The notes under the pieces were generated by a model. That model worked only from the letters and a program-made list of their open reading frames with translations, ran no database searches and was not told the origin of the DNA. 64,000 nt of DNA, taken from Candidatus Ozemibacter sibiricus (GTDB taxonomy: Bacteria; Muiribacteriota; Ozemobacteria; Ozemobacterales; Ozemobacteraceae). A program made the position numbers and the translations under genes. Each line of letters starts with the position of its first letter. Positions within the stretch are counted from its first letter, which is position 1. Of this stretch, positions 26,919 to 36,178 are shown piece after piece. The stretch is taken from positions 1 to 64,000 of the forward strand of contig QOQW01000002.1 of NCBI GenBank assembly GCA_003327425.1, given 5' to 3'.

Positions 26919-28849
26919 CGGCGCCTGTGCTACGGGTCTTGCAGGTCGAAGACTCGGAAAGCGACGCCGCGCTGATCAGCCGACTTCTCGCCAAGGCGGG
27001 CTTCGAGGTGCAGGCCGAGCGGGTCGAGACGGCCGCGGAGATGGCGGAGGCGCTCCGTCGCCAGACCTGGGACCTGATCATCGCCGACTACCAATTGCCC
27101 TCCTTCGACGCCCCGGCGGCTCTCAAACTTCTGCAGGAAACCGGCCTGGACATCCCGTTCATCGTCGTTTCCGGCCAGATGGGAGAGGAGATCGCCGTCA
27201 GCATGATGAAAGCCGGCGCGGCTGACTATCTGATGAAAGATCGCCTGTCGCGGCTGGCACCGGCTGTCGAGCGCGAACTGCGGGAGGCCGAGACCCGTCG
27301 GGAACGGCGCCGGATGGCGGAGGCCCTGGCGGCCGAGAAGGAGCGGCTGCTGGTCACCCTGCGCAGCATCGGCGACGGCGTCATCACCACCGACCCCGAG
27401 GGGCGGGTCACGTTGCTCAACCGGGTGGCCGAGGAGCTGACCGGCTGGCCCCTGGCCGAAGCCGTCGGTCGTCCGCTCCGCGAGGTGTTCCCCATCTTCC
27501 ATGAACAGACGCGCCAACTCCTGCCCGACCCGGTCAAGCGGGTACTGGCCGCCGGTTCCATGGTGGCCTTGGCCGATCAAGCGCTGCTGGTCAATCGCCG
27601 CGGCCAGGAGCTGGTGGTGTCGGACAGCGGGGCTCCCATCCGGGATGCCTCCGGGGCCGTCATCGGCGTCGTTCTCGTCTTCCGCGACGATTCCGAAAAG
27701 CGGCGGGCCGAAGAGAGTCTGCGCCAGGCCGATAAATTGCGGTCGCTCGGCGTCCTGGCCGGCGGCATCGCCCACGATTTCAACAATCTGTTGAGCGGCC
27801 TGTTCGGCTACATCGAAATGGCCCGGCACCGCTGCGAGACCCGGGAGATCGACAAGGCGATCGCCCATCTGTCCTCGGCCCTGGCCGTCTTCGCCCGAGC
27901 CAAAGACCTGACCCGCCAGCTGCTGACCTTCGCCAAAGGCGGGCAGCCCATCCGCCACCCGCGTCACCTGCCTCCCCTGGTCAGGAAATCGGCGCAGTTC
28001 GTCCTCAGCGGCTCGAACGTCGCCCTCGACTGGCAGGTGCCCGACGACCTGTGGCCGGCCGAAGTCGATGAGAACCAGTTCGGCCAGGTGGTGGACAACC
28101 TGGTGCTCAACGCCCGCCAGGCCATGCCCAACGGCGGCACGATCACCATCGCGGGCCGCAACCTGCCGCGGGGAGCGCCGCTGCCGACCATCCTCCCCCC
28201 CCGGGATTACGTCCAGATCGCCATCACCGACCACGGCTCCGGGATCGCTCCCGAGCATCTGTCGCGCATCTTCGACCCCTTCTTCTCCACCAAGCGGCTG
28301 GGCAGCGGCCTGGGCCTGGCCACCGCCTACTCGATCATGAAACGGCATGACGGTCTGATCACCGTCGAGTCGGAGCCGGGCCGGCGCACCACCTTCACCC
28401 TGCTGCTGCCTCGCGCCACCGCGATGCCCGCGGCGGCGGCTCCGGGATCGCCGCGCCTGCTTCCCCACGGCGAATCTCGCATCCTGGTCATGGATGACGA
28501 GCCGTCGGTCCGCGAGATCTGCCTGGCCATCCTGCAGACGGATGGCTATCGGGTCGACGGCGCGGCCCACGGGGAGGAAGCGATCGCCCTCTTCCGGGAA
28601 GCCTGGCAATCGGGGCATCCCTACCGCCTGGTCATCCTCGACCTGACGGTACCCGGCGGCATGAGCGGCCGCGAAACGCTCAGCGAGCTGCGCAAGATCG
28701 ATCCGGATCTGGTGGCCCTGGCCTCGAGCGGCTACGCCGAAGACCCGATCATGGCCAACCCGACGCAGTTCGGCTTCGCCGGCCGCCTCGCCAAACCATA
28801 TCTCCGCGACGACCTGCTGGCCGTCGTCCGCCAGGTCCTGCCCGACTGA
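26915..28849 (+). CDS. Hybrid histidine kinase (receiver-PAS-HisKA-HATPase-receiver)
   Basis: 644 residues, soluble. N-terminal receiver with D58 in IIADYQLPS; coiled-coil linker; PAS domain about 140-265; HisKA with H287 in GGIAHDFNNLLSGLFG; HATPase_c with NLVLNARQAM, DHGSGIAPEHL and GSGLGLATAYSIM; C-terminal receiver with D576 in VILDLTVPGG. The IAHDFNNLL type of H-box is common in complex hybrid kinases. It is coupled by 4-nt overlap to the single receiver upstream, so the three proteins likely form a phosphorelay. No DNA-binding output domain is present in the cluster. Confidence 0.92.
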   Translation: MTAPVLRVLQVEDSESDAALISRLLAKAGFEVQAERVETAAEMAEALRRQTWDLIIADYQLPSFDAPAALKLLQETGLDIPFIVVSGQMGEEIAVSMMKAGAADYLMKDRLSRLAPAVERELREAETRRERRRMAEALAAEKERLLVTLRSIGDGVITTDPEGRVTLLNRVAEELTGWPLAEAVGRPLREVFPIFHEQTRQLLPDPVKRVLAAGSMVALADQALLVNRRGQELVVSDSGAPIRDASGAVIGVVLVFRDDSEKRRAEESLRQADKLRSLGVLAGGIAHDFNNLLSGLFGYIEMARHRCETREIDKAIAHLSSALAVFARAKDLTRQLLTFAKGGQPIRHPRHLPPLVRKSAQFVLSGSNVALDWQVPDDLWPAEVDENQFGQVVDNLVLNARQAMPNGGTITIAGRNLPRGAPLPTILPPRDYVQIAITDHGSGIAPEHLSRIFDPFFSTKRLGSGLGLATAYSIMKRHDGLITVESEPGRRTTFTLLLPRATAMPAAAAPGSPRLLPHGESRILVMDDEPSVREICLAILQTDGYRVDGAAHGEEAIALFREAWQSGHPYRLVILDLTVPGGMSGRETLSELRKIDPDLVALASSGYAEDPIMANPTQFGFAGRLAKPYLRDDLLAVVRQVLPD

Positions 28850-28978
28850 TCAGCGCTGGCGGGCGGCCTTGCACCGCAAGATGCGCAGCAGCACCAGCGC
28901 CGATTCCCGACGAGGCAGGTTCCAGTCCACCGGCCGGGTCAGGCAGAATGGCCGGTCGGGGCATTTCTTGCAATCCAT
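28850..28978 (-). CDS. Small Cys-rich protein, 42 residues
   Basis: Short ORF starting MDCKKCPDRPFC, giving a CxxCxxxxxC arrangement that could bind a metal, followed by a basic C-terminus. An AGGAGA ribosome site lies 7 nt upstream on the minus strand. The stop directly abuts the stop of the convergent hybrid kinase gene. I recognise no family. The ribosome site and Cys spacing are the only support. Confidence 0.45.
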   Translation of the reverse strand: MDCKKCPDRPFCLTRPVDWNLPRRESALVLLRILRCKAARQR

Positions 28979-29167
28979 CGCAGGTCTCCTGGGAGGTATC
29001 ATCCCTCTATTCATCGGCAGTTCGAAGCCGCCGCCCCAGCTCTCGCCGGACCAACGCCAGAAGGCTCCCCCCGCCGATGGAACCCGCGGCAGGGGAATCA
29101 GACAGGCCCGCCCTCGCCGATCCGACGTGTCGGCCGGGGGGTGAGGCATCGCGACGACCGACGCGCC

Positions 29168-29245
29168 GGTCAACGGAGCGAACGATCACCGTCGCCACGA
29201 CCATTTGCTCGTGCCAGGCCGACGCCCGGGTCAACGGAGCGAACG
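29168..29245. repeat. 17-bp direct repeat at the 3' end of the 29231 gene
   Basis: GGTCAACGGAGCGAACG occurs at 29168-29184 and 29229-29245. The second copy holds the last codons and stop of the minus-strand gene. It looks like a small local duplication of a gene end. Confidence 0.6.
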
Positions 29246-30028
29246 GGGCGCTGTGCCGGCGAGGGGTACCTCCAGCAGCAAGGGGGCAGGCAGGGTCCGG
29301 CGCAGGTGTTCGAGCACCTTCCGGGTCTGCGCAAGCAGAGGGGGCAACTCGGTGACCAGCGCTTTTCCCCCTTCGGCCAGCCACCGACTGATGGCGAAGA
29401 AGATGGTGCGGAAGCGGTCGGTCAGAGCCCGCGCCTGCGCCACCCATTCCCCGGCGCGGTCCCAGGTCATGGCCTCGCAGGCGCGCAGGTCTTCCAGGGC
29501 CTGCAAGGCTTCGGTCCGCAGGAAGTACACCCGCGTGTCGGTGGGTGACACCCCGCGCGCCAAGAGCCAGAGTTTTTCGCCGCGGTCCTGCAGGCGCCCC
29601 AATTCGTCCAGCCAACGGGAGGCGGTCGCCCAGGCCGGTTCGGTCGCCAGCGCGGTTTCGGGCGGGGGCTCCTGCAGGCGGAGATCCGCTCCCAGGTTCG
29701 CCGGCGCCGGCGCGGGCGCGGGCTCGTCGGGAATCGCCTCCAGCCTGGGCGATGCTGCGGAAGGGCGCGACACGCGATCCGGCGCCCTGGCCCCCGCGGC
29801 GGCGAACGGGCGGACCACTCCTTCCCGCACCCGATCGCGATATTGGGGCGGCACCTTTTCGAGCGCATCGACCACGATGAGCCGCCCCCGCTCATCGGTG
29901 TAGGAATACAAGGACAACCCGGGGACGGCCGTCAGCCAGAGCCCCAGCAGCAGGCCGACCCCGACCATGACGAGGCCCCGGCCCCGAGCGCGGTCCTCCC
30001 CGCCGTGGTTCCTTTCCGACCTTGGCAT
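29231..30028 (-). CDS. Membrane-anchored protein with DUF4124-like N-terminus
   Basis: 265 residues from the ATG at 30028; upstream extension of the frame runs antisense into folE2 and is rejected. A basic start, then a helix about 16-36 (signal anchor or uncleaved signal), then LYSYTDERGRLIVVDALEKVP, which resembles the DUF4124 pattern (Y-x-D-x-x-G-x-x-x-x-x-D) of periplasmic proteins. A Pro/Ala-rich linker follows, then a helical C-terminal domain rich in Leu, Glu and Arg. Function unknown. The final 17 nt of the gene are repeated 61 bp downstream. Confidence 0.6.
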   Translation of the reverse strand: MPRSERNHGGEDRARGRGLVMVGVGLLLGLWLTAVPGLSLYSYTDERGRLIVVDALEKVPPQYRDRVREGVVRPFAAAGARAPDRVSRPSAASPRLEAIPDEPAPAPAPANLGADLRLQEPPPETALATEPAWATASRWLDELGRLQDRGEKLWLLARGVSPTDTRVYFLRTEALQALEDLRACEAMTWDRAGEWVAQARALTDRFRTIFFAISRWLAEGGKALVTELPPLLAQTRKVLEHLRRTLPAPLLLEVPLAGTAPRSLR

Positions 30029-30157
30029 GCCCCACCCTACCGCAGAGCGGCCCACCCTCGCAAGCCGCGCCGACCCGCTCGTGATCACGGGGTCACGCCG
30101 CTCCCCGACAGGGCGGAGGCGGAGGCGGGGGCCCCGGCCCACCGCCGAGCGACCGGG

Positions 30158-30186
30158 TTGCGACAGACGGCGCGGCGTGGTATGGT
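30158..30186 (+). promoter_or_regulatory. Putative promoter of folE2, leaderless arrangement
   Basis: TTGCGA (30158-30163), 17-nt spacer, TATGGT (30181-30186). The folE2 ATG is at 30195, 8 nt after the -10 box, so the transcript would start at or next to the initiation codon; no ribosome site is present. Confidence 0.55.
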
Positions 30187-30194
30187 CGGGCCGC

Positions 30195-31037
30195 ATGGAC
30201 GACATCCAGAACCAGCGGGACGACCGGAACATCCCCATCGACGAGGTGGGCGTCAAACGGCTCTCCTACCCGATCACCGTCCTCGATAAGCACCACGGAC
30301 GCCAGGAGACGGTGGCCGAGATCGAAATGACGGTGGGACTGCCGCACGAGTTCCGCGGCACGCATATGAGCCGGTTCCTCGAGGTGCTCGAAAAGCACCG
30401 CGGCGAGATGACGCTGTTCACGATCGGCCGGATCCTGCGCGAGATCAAGCGTCGCCTGCACGCCGAGCGCGCCGCCATGTCGGTGGCCTTCCCCTACTTC
30501 ATCGAAAAAACCGCGCCGGTCTCGGGGGCGCGCAGCCTGCTGCGCTACGACTGCCGCTTCTACGGCACGCTCGAGCGGGTTGCCGATTTCGTTCTGACGG
30601 TGGTCGTCCCGGTCACCACCCTCTGCCCATGCAGCAAAGCGATCAGCGCCCGTTCTGCGCACAACCAGCGCAGCCTGGTCACCGTCAGCGCCCGGTTCAC
30701 CGATTTCCTCTGGATCGAAGACCTGGTCGAGCTGGTCGAAGCCTCGGCCAGCGCCGAGGTCTTCACGCTGCTGAAACGCCCTGACGAGAAATGGCTGACC
30801 GAACAGGCCTACGACCGCCCGCGGTTCGCGGAAGATCTGGTCCGGGAAGTGGCCCAGCGCCTCGACGCCCTCTCGCAGGTGTCATGGTATGCGGTGAGCA
30901 CGGAGAACCTCGAAAGCATCCATGCGCATAGCGCTTTCGCCTTCCTGAAACGCGAGAAACCCCGCCCCGAGCGTCAGGCCGAAGAAGCCGAATCGCGGAC
31001 GCGCCGAGGGCGGCGCGCGGCCGCCGCGCGGTCCTGA
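30195..31037 (+). CDS. folE2: GTP cyclohydrolase FolE2 (type IB)
   Basis: 280 residues. Converts GTP to 7,8-dihydroneopterin triphosphate, the first step to folate and to queuosine-type deazapurines; the type IB enzyme can work with metals other than zinc. Family marks include VGVKRLSYPITV near 18, GTHMSRFLEVL near 57, PYFIEKTAPVSG, the metal-ligand region TTLCPCSKAIS (C144, C146), SAHNQRS and the C-terminal NLESIHAHSAFA. The basic tail after about 255 is an extension. The start is set by the promoter at 30158-30186, which leaves almost no leader. Stands alone, divergent from the 29231 gene. Confidence 0.93.
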   Translation: MDDIQNQRDDRNIPIDEVGVKRLSYPITVLDKHHGRQETVAEIEMTVGLPHEFRGTHMSRFLEVLEKHRGEMTLFTIGRILREIKRRLHAERAAMSVAFPYFIEKTAPVSGARSLLRYDCRFYGTLERVADFVLTVVVPVTTLCPCSKAISARSAHNQRSLVTVSARFTDFLWIEDLVELVEASASAEVFTLLKRPDEKWLTEQAYDRPRFAEDLVREVAQRLDALSQVSWYAVSTENLESIHAHSAFAFLKREKPRPERQAEEAESRTRRGRRAAAARS

Positions 31038-31050
31038 GCGGGACCGCCGC

Positions 31051-32133
31051 TCACCAGACGATCGAACCGCCAAACAGGAAATTGCGCAGGCGCTTGGCCG
31101 CGATGGCCCCGGGCAGCCGCTCGTAGTCGCCGTCCGAGACATAGGCGGCGTCGAGATGGAGCACGCGCTGGTAGTTGAAGCGGAAGCCGAGGCTGAACCG
31201 GTCGCCGTTGAAATCGTACAGGAAGTGCAGGCTGTTGCTCACCGGAATGGCACCACCGATCAGGAAGAAGATCGGATCGGCATATCCCTCGGCTCGATCG
31301 TATTTGTAGTTGTAGCCGCCGAACTTGGCCCGCTTCAGCTTCTGGGCGCCACTGTAGAAGAAGTGGTAGGTGCCGGCCCCGAAGTTGGTGCCCACCGCGG
31401 CCCAGGCGACCGGCACGCCGGCGCCGACCCAGACCGAGTGGTACCCCGATTGGGAATCGGTGCAGAACGACCCGCCGAAGGTGATGTTTCCGGGCACCTG
31501 GTATTTGGCGTTGAGGTACACCGGCTCGGCGATGTCATACCGGTCTTGATTGGCGAAGGTCTTGTCGACGCCGATCTCGAACCCTTCGAAAGCGCCATAG
31601 CTCAGCTTGAAAGAGGTGTCGAAGTAATCCTGGTCAGTGTAGCGCACGTCATTGACGTTGTACAGATCGAACGGCAGGACATGGACGGCGACCGCGCTCT
31701 TGCCCGGTTCGAGGACGCCGGGCGAGGGCACCAGCATCGCCCCGCTGGTGCCGGACAAGGAAATGCCCTGTCGCGGATATTTCCGATCGTTGAGGAGCGG
31801 ACGCAACCCCTCGGGGATCCGCGTATCCTGGGGCAGGGAAAACGCCCCCCGCCCGGTGTTGGCGTCGTAGAGGGTCATCACCCGGCCGCCCCGATAGGAG
31901 GCGTCGGCATCGTCGACCAGGGGCCGGCTCGGAGGCAGGCGCTCGGGCCCCGGCAAGGGGGCGACCGGCGCCACCGACGGGGGGGCCGATGGCGGCGAGG
32001 GAGAGGCCGGGGACCGGTTCCTCCCAGCTCCCTTCATGAACCCCTGGTAGGCCGACAGATCGAGGGCCTGCCCCGGCAGGGCCACCCACCAGCCGACCAG
32101 GACAACGAACAGGAGGCGATGCATGCGGTTCAT
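31051..32133 (-). CDS. Predicted outer-membrane beta-barrel protein
   Basis: 360 residues. Signal peptide about 1-24 (cleavage near GQALD), a Pro/Ser-rich spacer about 42-70, then from about 95 alternating aromatic/polar strands such as FDTSFKLSYGAFEGFEIGVDKTF, WVGAGVPVAWAAVGTNFGAG, LHFLYDFNGDRFSLGFRFNY, ending FLFGGSIVW with a terminal aromatic residue, as in outer-membrane proteins. It contains the YDANTGRGAFSLPQDTRIP segment. Some similarity in feel to YjbH-type exopolysaccharide proteins, but I cannot confirm a family. Convergent with folE2, 13 nt apart. Confidence 0.6.
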   Translation of the reverse strand: MNRMHRLLFVVLVGWWVALPGQALDLSAYQGFMKGAGRNRSPASPSPPSAPPSVAPVAPLPGPERLPPSRPLVDDADASYRGGRVMTLYDANTGRGAFSLPQDTRIPEGLRPLLNDRKYPRQGISLSGTSGAMLVPSPGVLEPGKSAVAVHVLPFDLYNVNDVRYTDQDYFDTSFKLSYGAFEGFEIGVDKTFANQDRYDIAEPVYLNAKYQVPGNITFGGSFCTDSQSGYHSVWVGAGVPVAWAAVGTNFGAGTYHFFYSGAQKLKRAKFGGYNYKYDRAEGYADPIFFLIGGAIPVSNSLHFLYDFNGDRFSLGFRFNYQRVLHLDAAYVSDGDYERLPGAIAAKRLRNFLFGGSIVW

Positions 32134-32208
32134 GGCGACGCTATCGGCAGAGGTCGGAGGTTTCCGAAGAGGAAGCGAGGCCAGCCCCTGTTCCCCTCGG
32201 CGATCTGG

Positions 32209-32238
32209 TTGACTTTGGGAATCTTCGGCAACTATAAT
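32209..32238 (+). promoter_or_regulatory. Promoter of the hutP-like/PTS operon
   Basis: TTGACT (32209-32214), 18-nt spacer, consensus TATAAT (32233-32238); the best sigma-70-type match in the window. The leader to the first ATG (32280) is about 35 nt and contains a minute ATG-TCA-ACC-TAA frame. Confidence 0.75.
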
Positions 32239-32279
32239 GCCATGTCAACCTAACAAAGACGGGGATTTGCGGCAGCCCA

Positions 32280-32741
32280 ATGCAGCCACAGGTGTTCTTC
32301 GAGAGTCTCCTCGTCCAGGATGGCCAGCTATCGCTGGCCAAGGCGGCCATGGTCTGCGCCATGATCGCCAACGACCTGGACGAAGCCCTGGTCGCGTACC
32401 TCGCCCAGCGAGGGGTGCGCGCCGTCATCACCCGGGCGGGCGGGTCCGGCGACAATTTGAAGAACAAGCTGCTGCGCAACGCCTTCGGAGCGGCCGAGAA
32501 GAGCGGCCTGCTGGCCGTCTCGCCGCGCAACCGGCACGCCATCACCCGACTGGTCGAAGATGTCATGCGGTCGTTCGACAGCCCGCTGCTGACCGTGGCG
32601 GGCGGCGGCGTCAAGATCGGCCTGGCCGTCCACCGCACCGATCTGGCCATGGCCGTCTTCGGCACCCTGGGCATCCCCGGCATGGACGTCGACTACGAGG
32701 TCAGCGTCGCCCGCACCCTGCACCACTACCTGGAGGAATGA
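32280..32741 (+). CDS. HutP-family protein
   Basis: 153 residues. The layout matches HutP-family proteins: LAKAAMVCAMIAND near the start, GVRAVITRAGGSGDNLKNKLLRNAF, a KSGLL turn, then a C-terminal AVFGTLGIPGMDVDYEVSVARTL resembling the GTIGAPIKGLEHE end of Bacillus HutP. Bacillus HutP binds L-histidine and Mg2+ and acts as an RNA antiterminator for the hut operon. Here it is the first gene of a ten-gene PTS operon with no histidine genes, so an RNA-binding regulatory role on sugar transport is plausible but unproven. The next gene follows after 1 nt. Confidence 0.62.
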   Translation: MQPQVFFESLLVQDGQLSLAKAAMVCAMIANDLDEALVAYLAQRGVRAVITRAGGSGDNLKNKLLRNAFGAAEKSGLLAVSPRNRHAITRLVEDVMRSFDSPLLTVAGGGVKIGLAVHRTDLAMAVFGTLGIPGMDVDYEVSVARTLHHYLEE

Positions 32742-32742
32742 C

Positions 32743-33156
32743 GTGATCGGGATCGTCATCATCACGCACGGCCGCTTGTCCGAGGTCCTGGCCGAGACCG
32801 CCACCTTGATCATGGGCGAGCAGCCTGGGCTGACGGCCGTCACCTTCTCGGCCCGCGAATCGCTCGATCATCTCCGACAGAAGGTCCATGACGCCACCGC
32901 CCCCTTCCGGGAATCCGGCTGCCTGATCCTGACCGACGTCCTCGGCGGCAGCGCCACCAACATCTGCGCCGAACTGCTGACCCACGATTGGATCCGCATC
33001 CTGACCGGGGTCAATCTGCCCATGGTGATGGAAGCCGTCAGTCAGCGCAGCCATCTCGACCTGGTGAGCCTCGCCCGCAAGGTCCACGGCGGCGGAATCA
33101 AAGGCATCATCGACCTCAAGGATTTCTTCGCAGAACGCGCGCGGCGCCCGAAGTGA
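32743..33156 (+). CDS. PTS mannose-family EIIA
   Basis: 137 residues from a GTG start. Pattern GIVIITHGRLSEVL gives phospho-acceptor H9, as in ManX-type IIA domains; LTDVLGGSATNICAEL and TGVNLPMVMEA follow. It takes phosphate from HPr and gives it to the EIIB encoded next. The stop overlaps an alternative GTG of EIIB. Cytoplasmic. Confidence 0.9.
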   Translation: MIGIVIITHGRLSEVLAETATLIMGEQPGLTAVTFSARESLDHLRQKVHDATAPFRESGCLILTDVLGGSATNICAELLTHDWIRILTGVNLPMVMEAVSQRSHLDLVSLARKVHGGGIKGIIDLKDFFAERARRPK

Positions 33157-33179
33157 GCGCCGGCAGAAAGGCCGACCAC

Positions 33180-33647
33180 GTGGGAACTCCGATCAGATTC
33201 CTCCGGATCGATGACCGCCTTGTCCATGGCCAGGTCATCGTCGGATGGCTGCCTCACCTGGGCACCCAGTCCATCATCGTGGCCAACGACCGGGTGGCGG
33301 GCGACCCCATGCGCCAGGAGATGATGCGCCTGGCCGTCCCCAGCGACGTCGAGATCGATTTCCGTACCCCGGCCGCCCTCGGCAGCGATCAGGCCCTGCC
33401 CCACGACAGTCTCGTGCTGGTCGCCTCGCCGAAAGACGCCTGGGCCTGCCTGCAAGGCGGCCTGGCCCCCGAGATCCTGAATGTGGGCGGGCTGCATGCC
33501 CGCCCTGGCAAGGCCGAGATCTTCGAGGCCCTCCACCTCGACGACGAAGATCGCCGGCATTTCCAGAGCATCATCGCGGCGGGCCACCGGCCCGTCTTCC
33601 AACCCACCCCCCAGAACGAGCCCATCCCATTGGAAGAGATTCTATAG
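33180..33647 (+). CDS. PTS mannose/sorbose-family EIIB
   Basis: 155 residues from GTG 33180; GTG 33153, overlapping the EIIA stop as GTGA, is an alternative start. The family motif [15 protein letters not shown] contains the phospho-acceptor His (H16), and [12 protein letters not shown] is typical of the C-terminal half. Passes phosphate from EIIA to the sugar carried by EIIC/EIID, whose genes lie 4.5 kb downstream, after an ABC ATPase, a binding protein and a glucan enzyme. Confidence 0.88.
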   Translation: MGTPIRFLRIDDRLVHGQVIVGWLPHLGTQSIIVANDRVAGDPMRQEMMRLAVPSDVEIDFRTPAALGSDQALPHDSLVLVASPKDAWACLQGGLAPEILNVGGLHARPGKAEIFEALHLDDEDRRHFQSIIAAGHRPVFQPTPQNEPIPLEEIL

Positions 33648-33660
33648 AACGAGGGAGACC

Positions 33661-34782
<1,122 letters not shown>

Positions 34783-34819
34783 TGGAACGCCTGTCCATCG
34801 CCATCGGGAGACTCGCCCT

Positions 34820-36178
34820 ATGAGCCAGGTCCGCGGGAACGCGCCATCCGCCACCCCCGCGACCCCTTCCCCCCCAGCCTGGGATCGGGCCCTCCCCTTC
34901 GCCCCCGTTGATGGCGGGCGGGCGGCCCCGCTTTCCCCCCTGGGATTGCTGGCTCTGGCGCTCGCGCTGGCCATCATCGCCACCGGTTGCTCGAAGAAGG
35001 CGGCCCCCGCCACCGAAGGCGGGCGGGCCAAGCTCACGTTCTGGAACACCATGGGCACCCTCGAATCCGAGGTGCTGCCTCCCCTGATCAAGGAATTCAC
35101 CGACCAGAACCCCGATATTCAGGTTCTCGTCGAGAAAGTGCCCTTCTATGAAGCCCGCAGCAAGTTCGAGCAGGGCATGAAGGCCGGGGTGGCGCCCGAC
35201 ATCTTCCGCTGCGATCGCTTCTGGGTGGCCGATTTTGTCAAGGCCGGCCTGGTCGAGGAACTCGACCCCGGGCTCCTCAGCGAGGATCTCGACGACCTGG
35301 TGCCGCTGGCTCGCCAGGTGGTGACGATCGACGGCAAGGTCTGGGGTCTCCCGCAGTCGGTGGATTGCCTGGCGCTGTTCTACAACAAGGCCCATCTGAA
35401 AGAAGCCGGCCTCGAGCCGCCGACCGATTATGACAGCTTCCGAGCCGCCGCCCGTCAGTTGACCGACCCCGGAAAAGGGCGCTACGGCTTTTTTTTGAAC
35501 CCCGATGCCTGGTGGTTCGAACCCTTCCTGTTCGCCTTCGGCGGTCGGTATTTCACCGGTGACGGGGTCCTGCATCTGTCGACCGATCAGACCCTGAAGG
35601 CGATCCAGTTCCTGCTCGATCTCAAGGAGACCGAAAAGGCCGTTCCGCCGGTCAATCTGCGCTCGAATGCCTACGAGCTGATGATGCAGAGTTTCCGCAG
35701 CGGCCAGGTCAGCATGATCCTCAACGGCCCGTGGTCGATCCGGGTGGCCCTGGCCGGGCCCGCCTTCAAAGACCGCTCGGACCTGCTGGGCGTGATCGAG
35801 CTGCCGCAGGGCCCGGCCGGACGGCACACCCCCGTCGGCGTCCAGAGTCTGATCGTTCCGAAGGGGTGCCGCCATAAAGAGGCCGCCGTCCGCTTCATCC
35901 GGTTCCTCTGCTCGAAGCCGGTCGAAGCCACCTTGTCCAAGATCAATTACGGCATTCCCGCCCGCAAATCGTTGTTCTCCGACCCGGAACTGCGGAACGA
36001 TCCCTTCCTGCGCCCCTTCATCCTCCAACTGCAGGCGGGCAACGCCATGGACAGCCACCAGCAATGCAGCCAGCTGTACCAGGCCCTGACCGATACCCTG
36101 ATGCGGATCCTCAATGGCGACGTCTCGCCCCGCGATGCCCTGAAGGATCTCGATTCCTCGTGGAAAGCCAAGCCGTGA
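34820..36178 (+). CDS. Sugar-binding lipoprotein (extracellular solute-binding family 1)
   Basis: 452 residues. Unusually long N-terminus before a lipobox IIATGC (Cys57), so a start closer to the hydrophobic stretch at 41-56 is possible. The mature part is maltose-binding-like: LTFWNTMGTLESEVLPPLIKEF, APDIFRCDRFWVADFVKAGLV, VWGLPQSVDCLALFYNK, GQVSMILNGPWSI, RHKEAAVRFIRFLCSK. Lipid-anchored outside the inner membrane; binds a carbohydrate, probably a glucan fragment given the GH57 gene next. The following gene starts in a GTGA overlap with its stop. No permease partner is nearby. Confidence 0.9.
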   Translation: MSQVRGNAPSATPATPSPPAWDRALPFAPVDGGRAAPLSPLGLLALALALAIIATGCSKKAAPATEGGRAKLTFWNTMGTLESEVLPPLIKEFTDQNPDIQVLVEKVPFYEARSKFEQGMKAGVAPDIFRCDRFWVADFVKAGLVEELDPGLLSEDLDDLVPLARQVVTIDGKVWGLPQSVDCLALFYNKAHLKEAGLEPPTDYDSFRAAARQLTDPGKGRYGFFLNPDAWWFEPFLFAFGGRYFTGDGVLHLSTDQTLKAIQFLLDLKETEKAVPPVNLRSNAYELMMQSFRSGQVSMILNGPWSIRVALAGPAFKDRSDLLGVIELPQGPAGRHTPVGVQSLIVPKGCRHKEAAVRFIRFLCSKPVEATLSKINYGIPARKSLFSDPELRNDPFLRPFILQLQAGNAMDSHQQCSQLYQALTDTLMRILNGDVSPRDALKDLDSSWKAKP

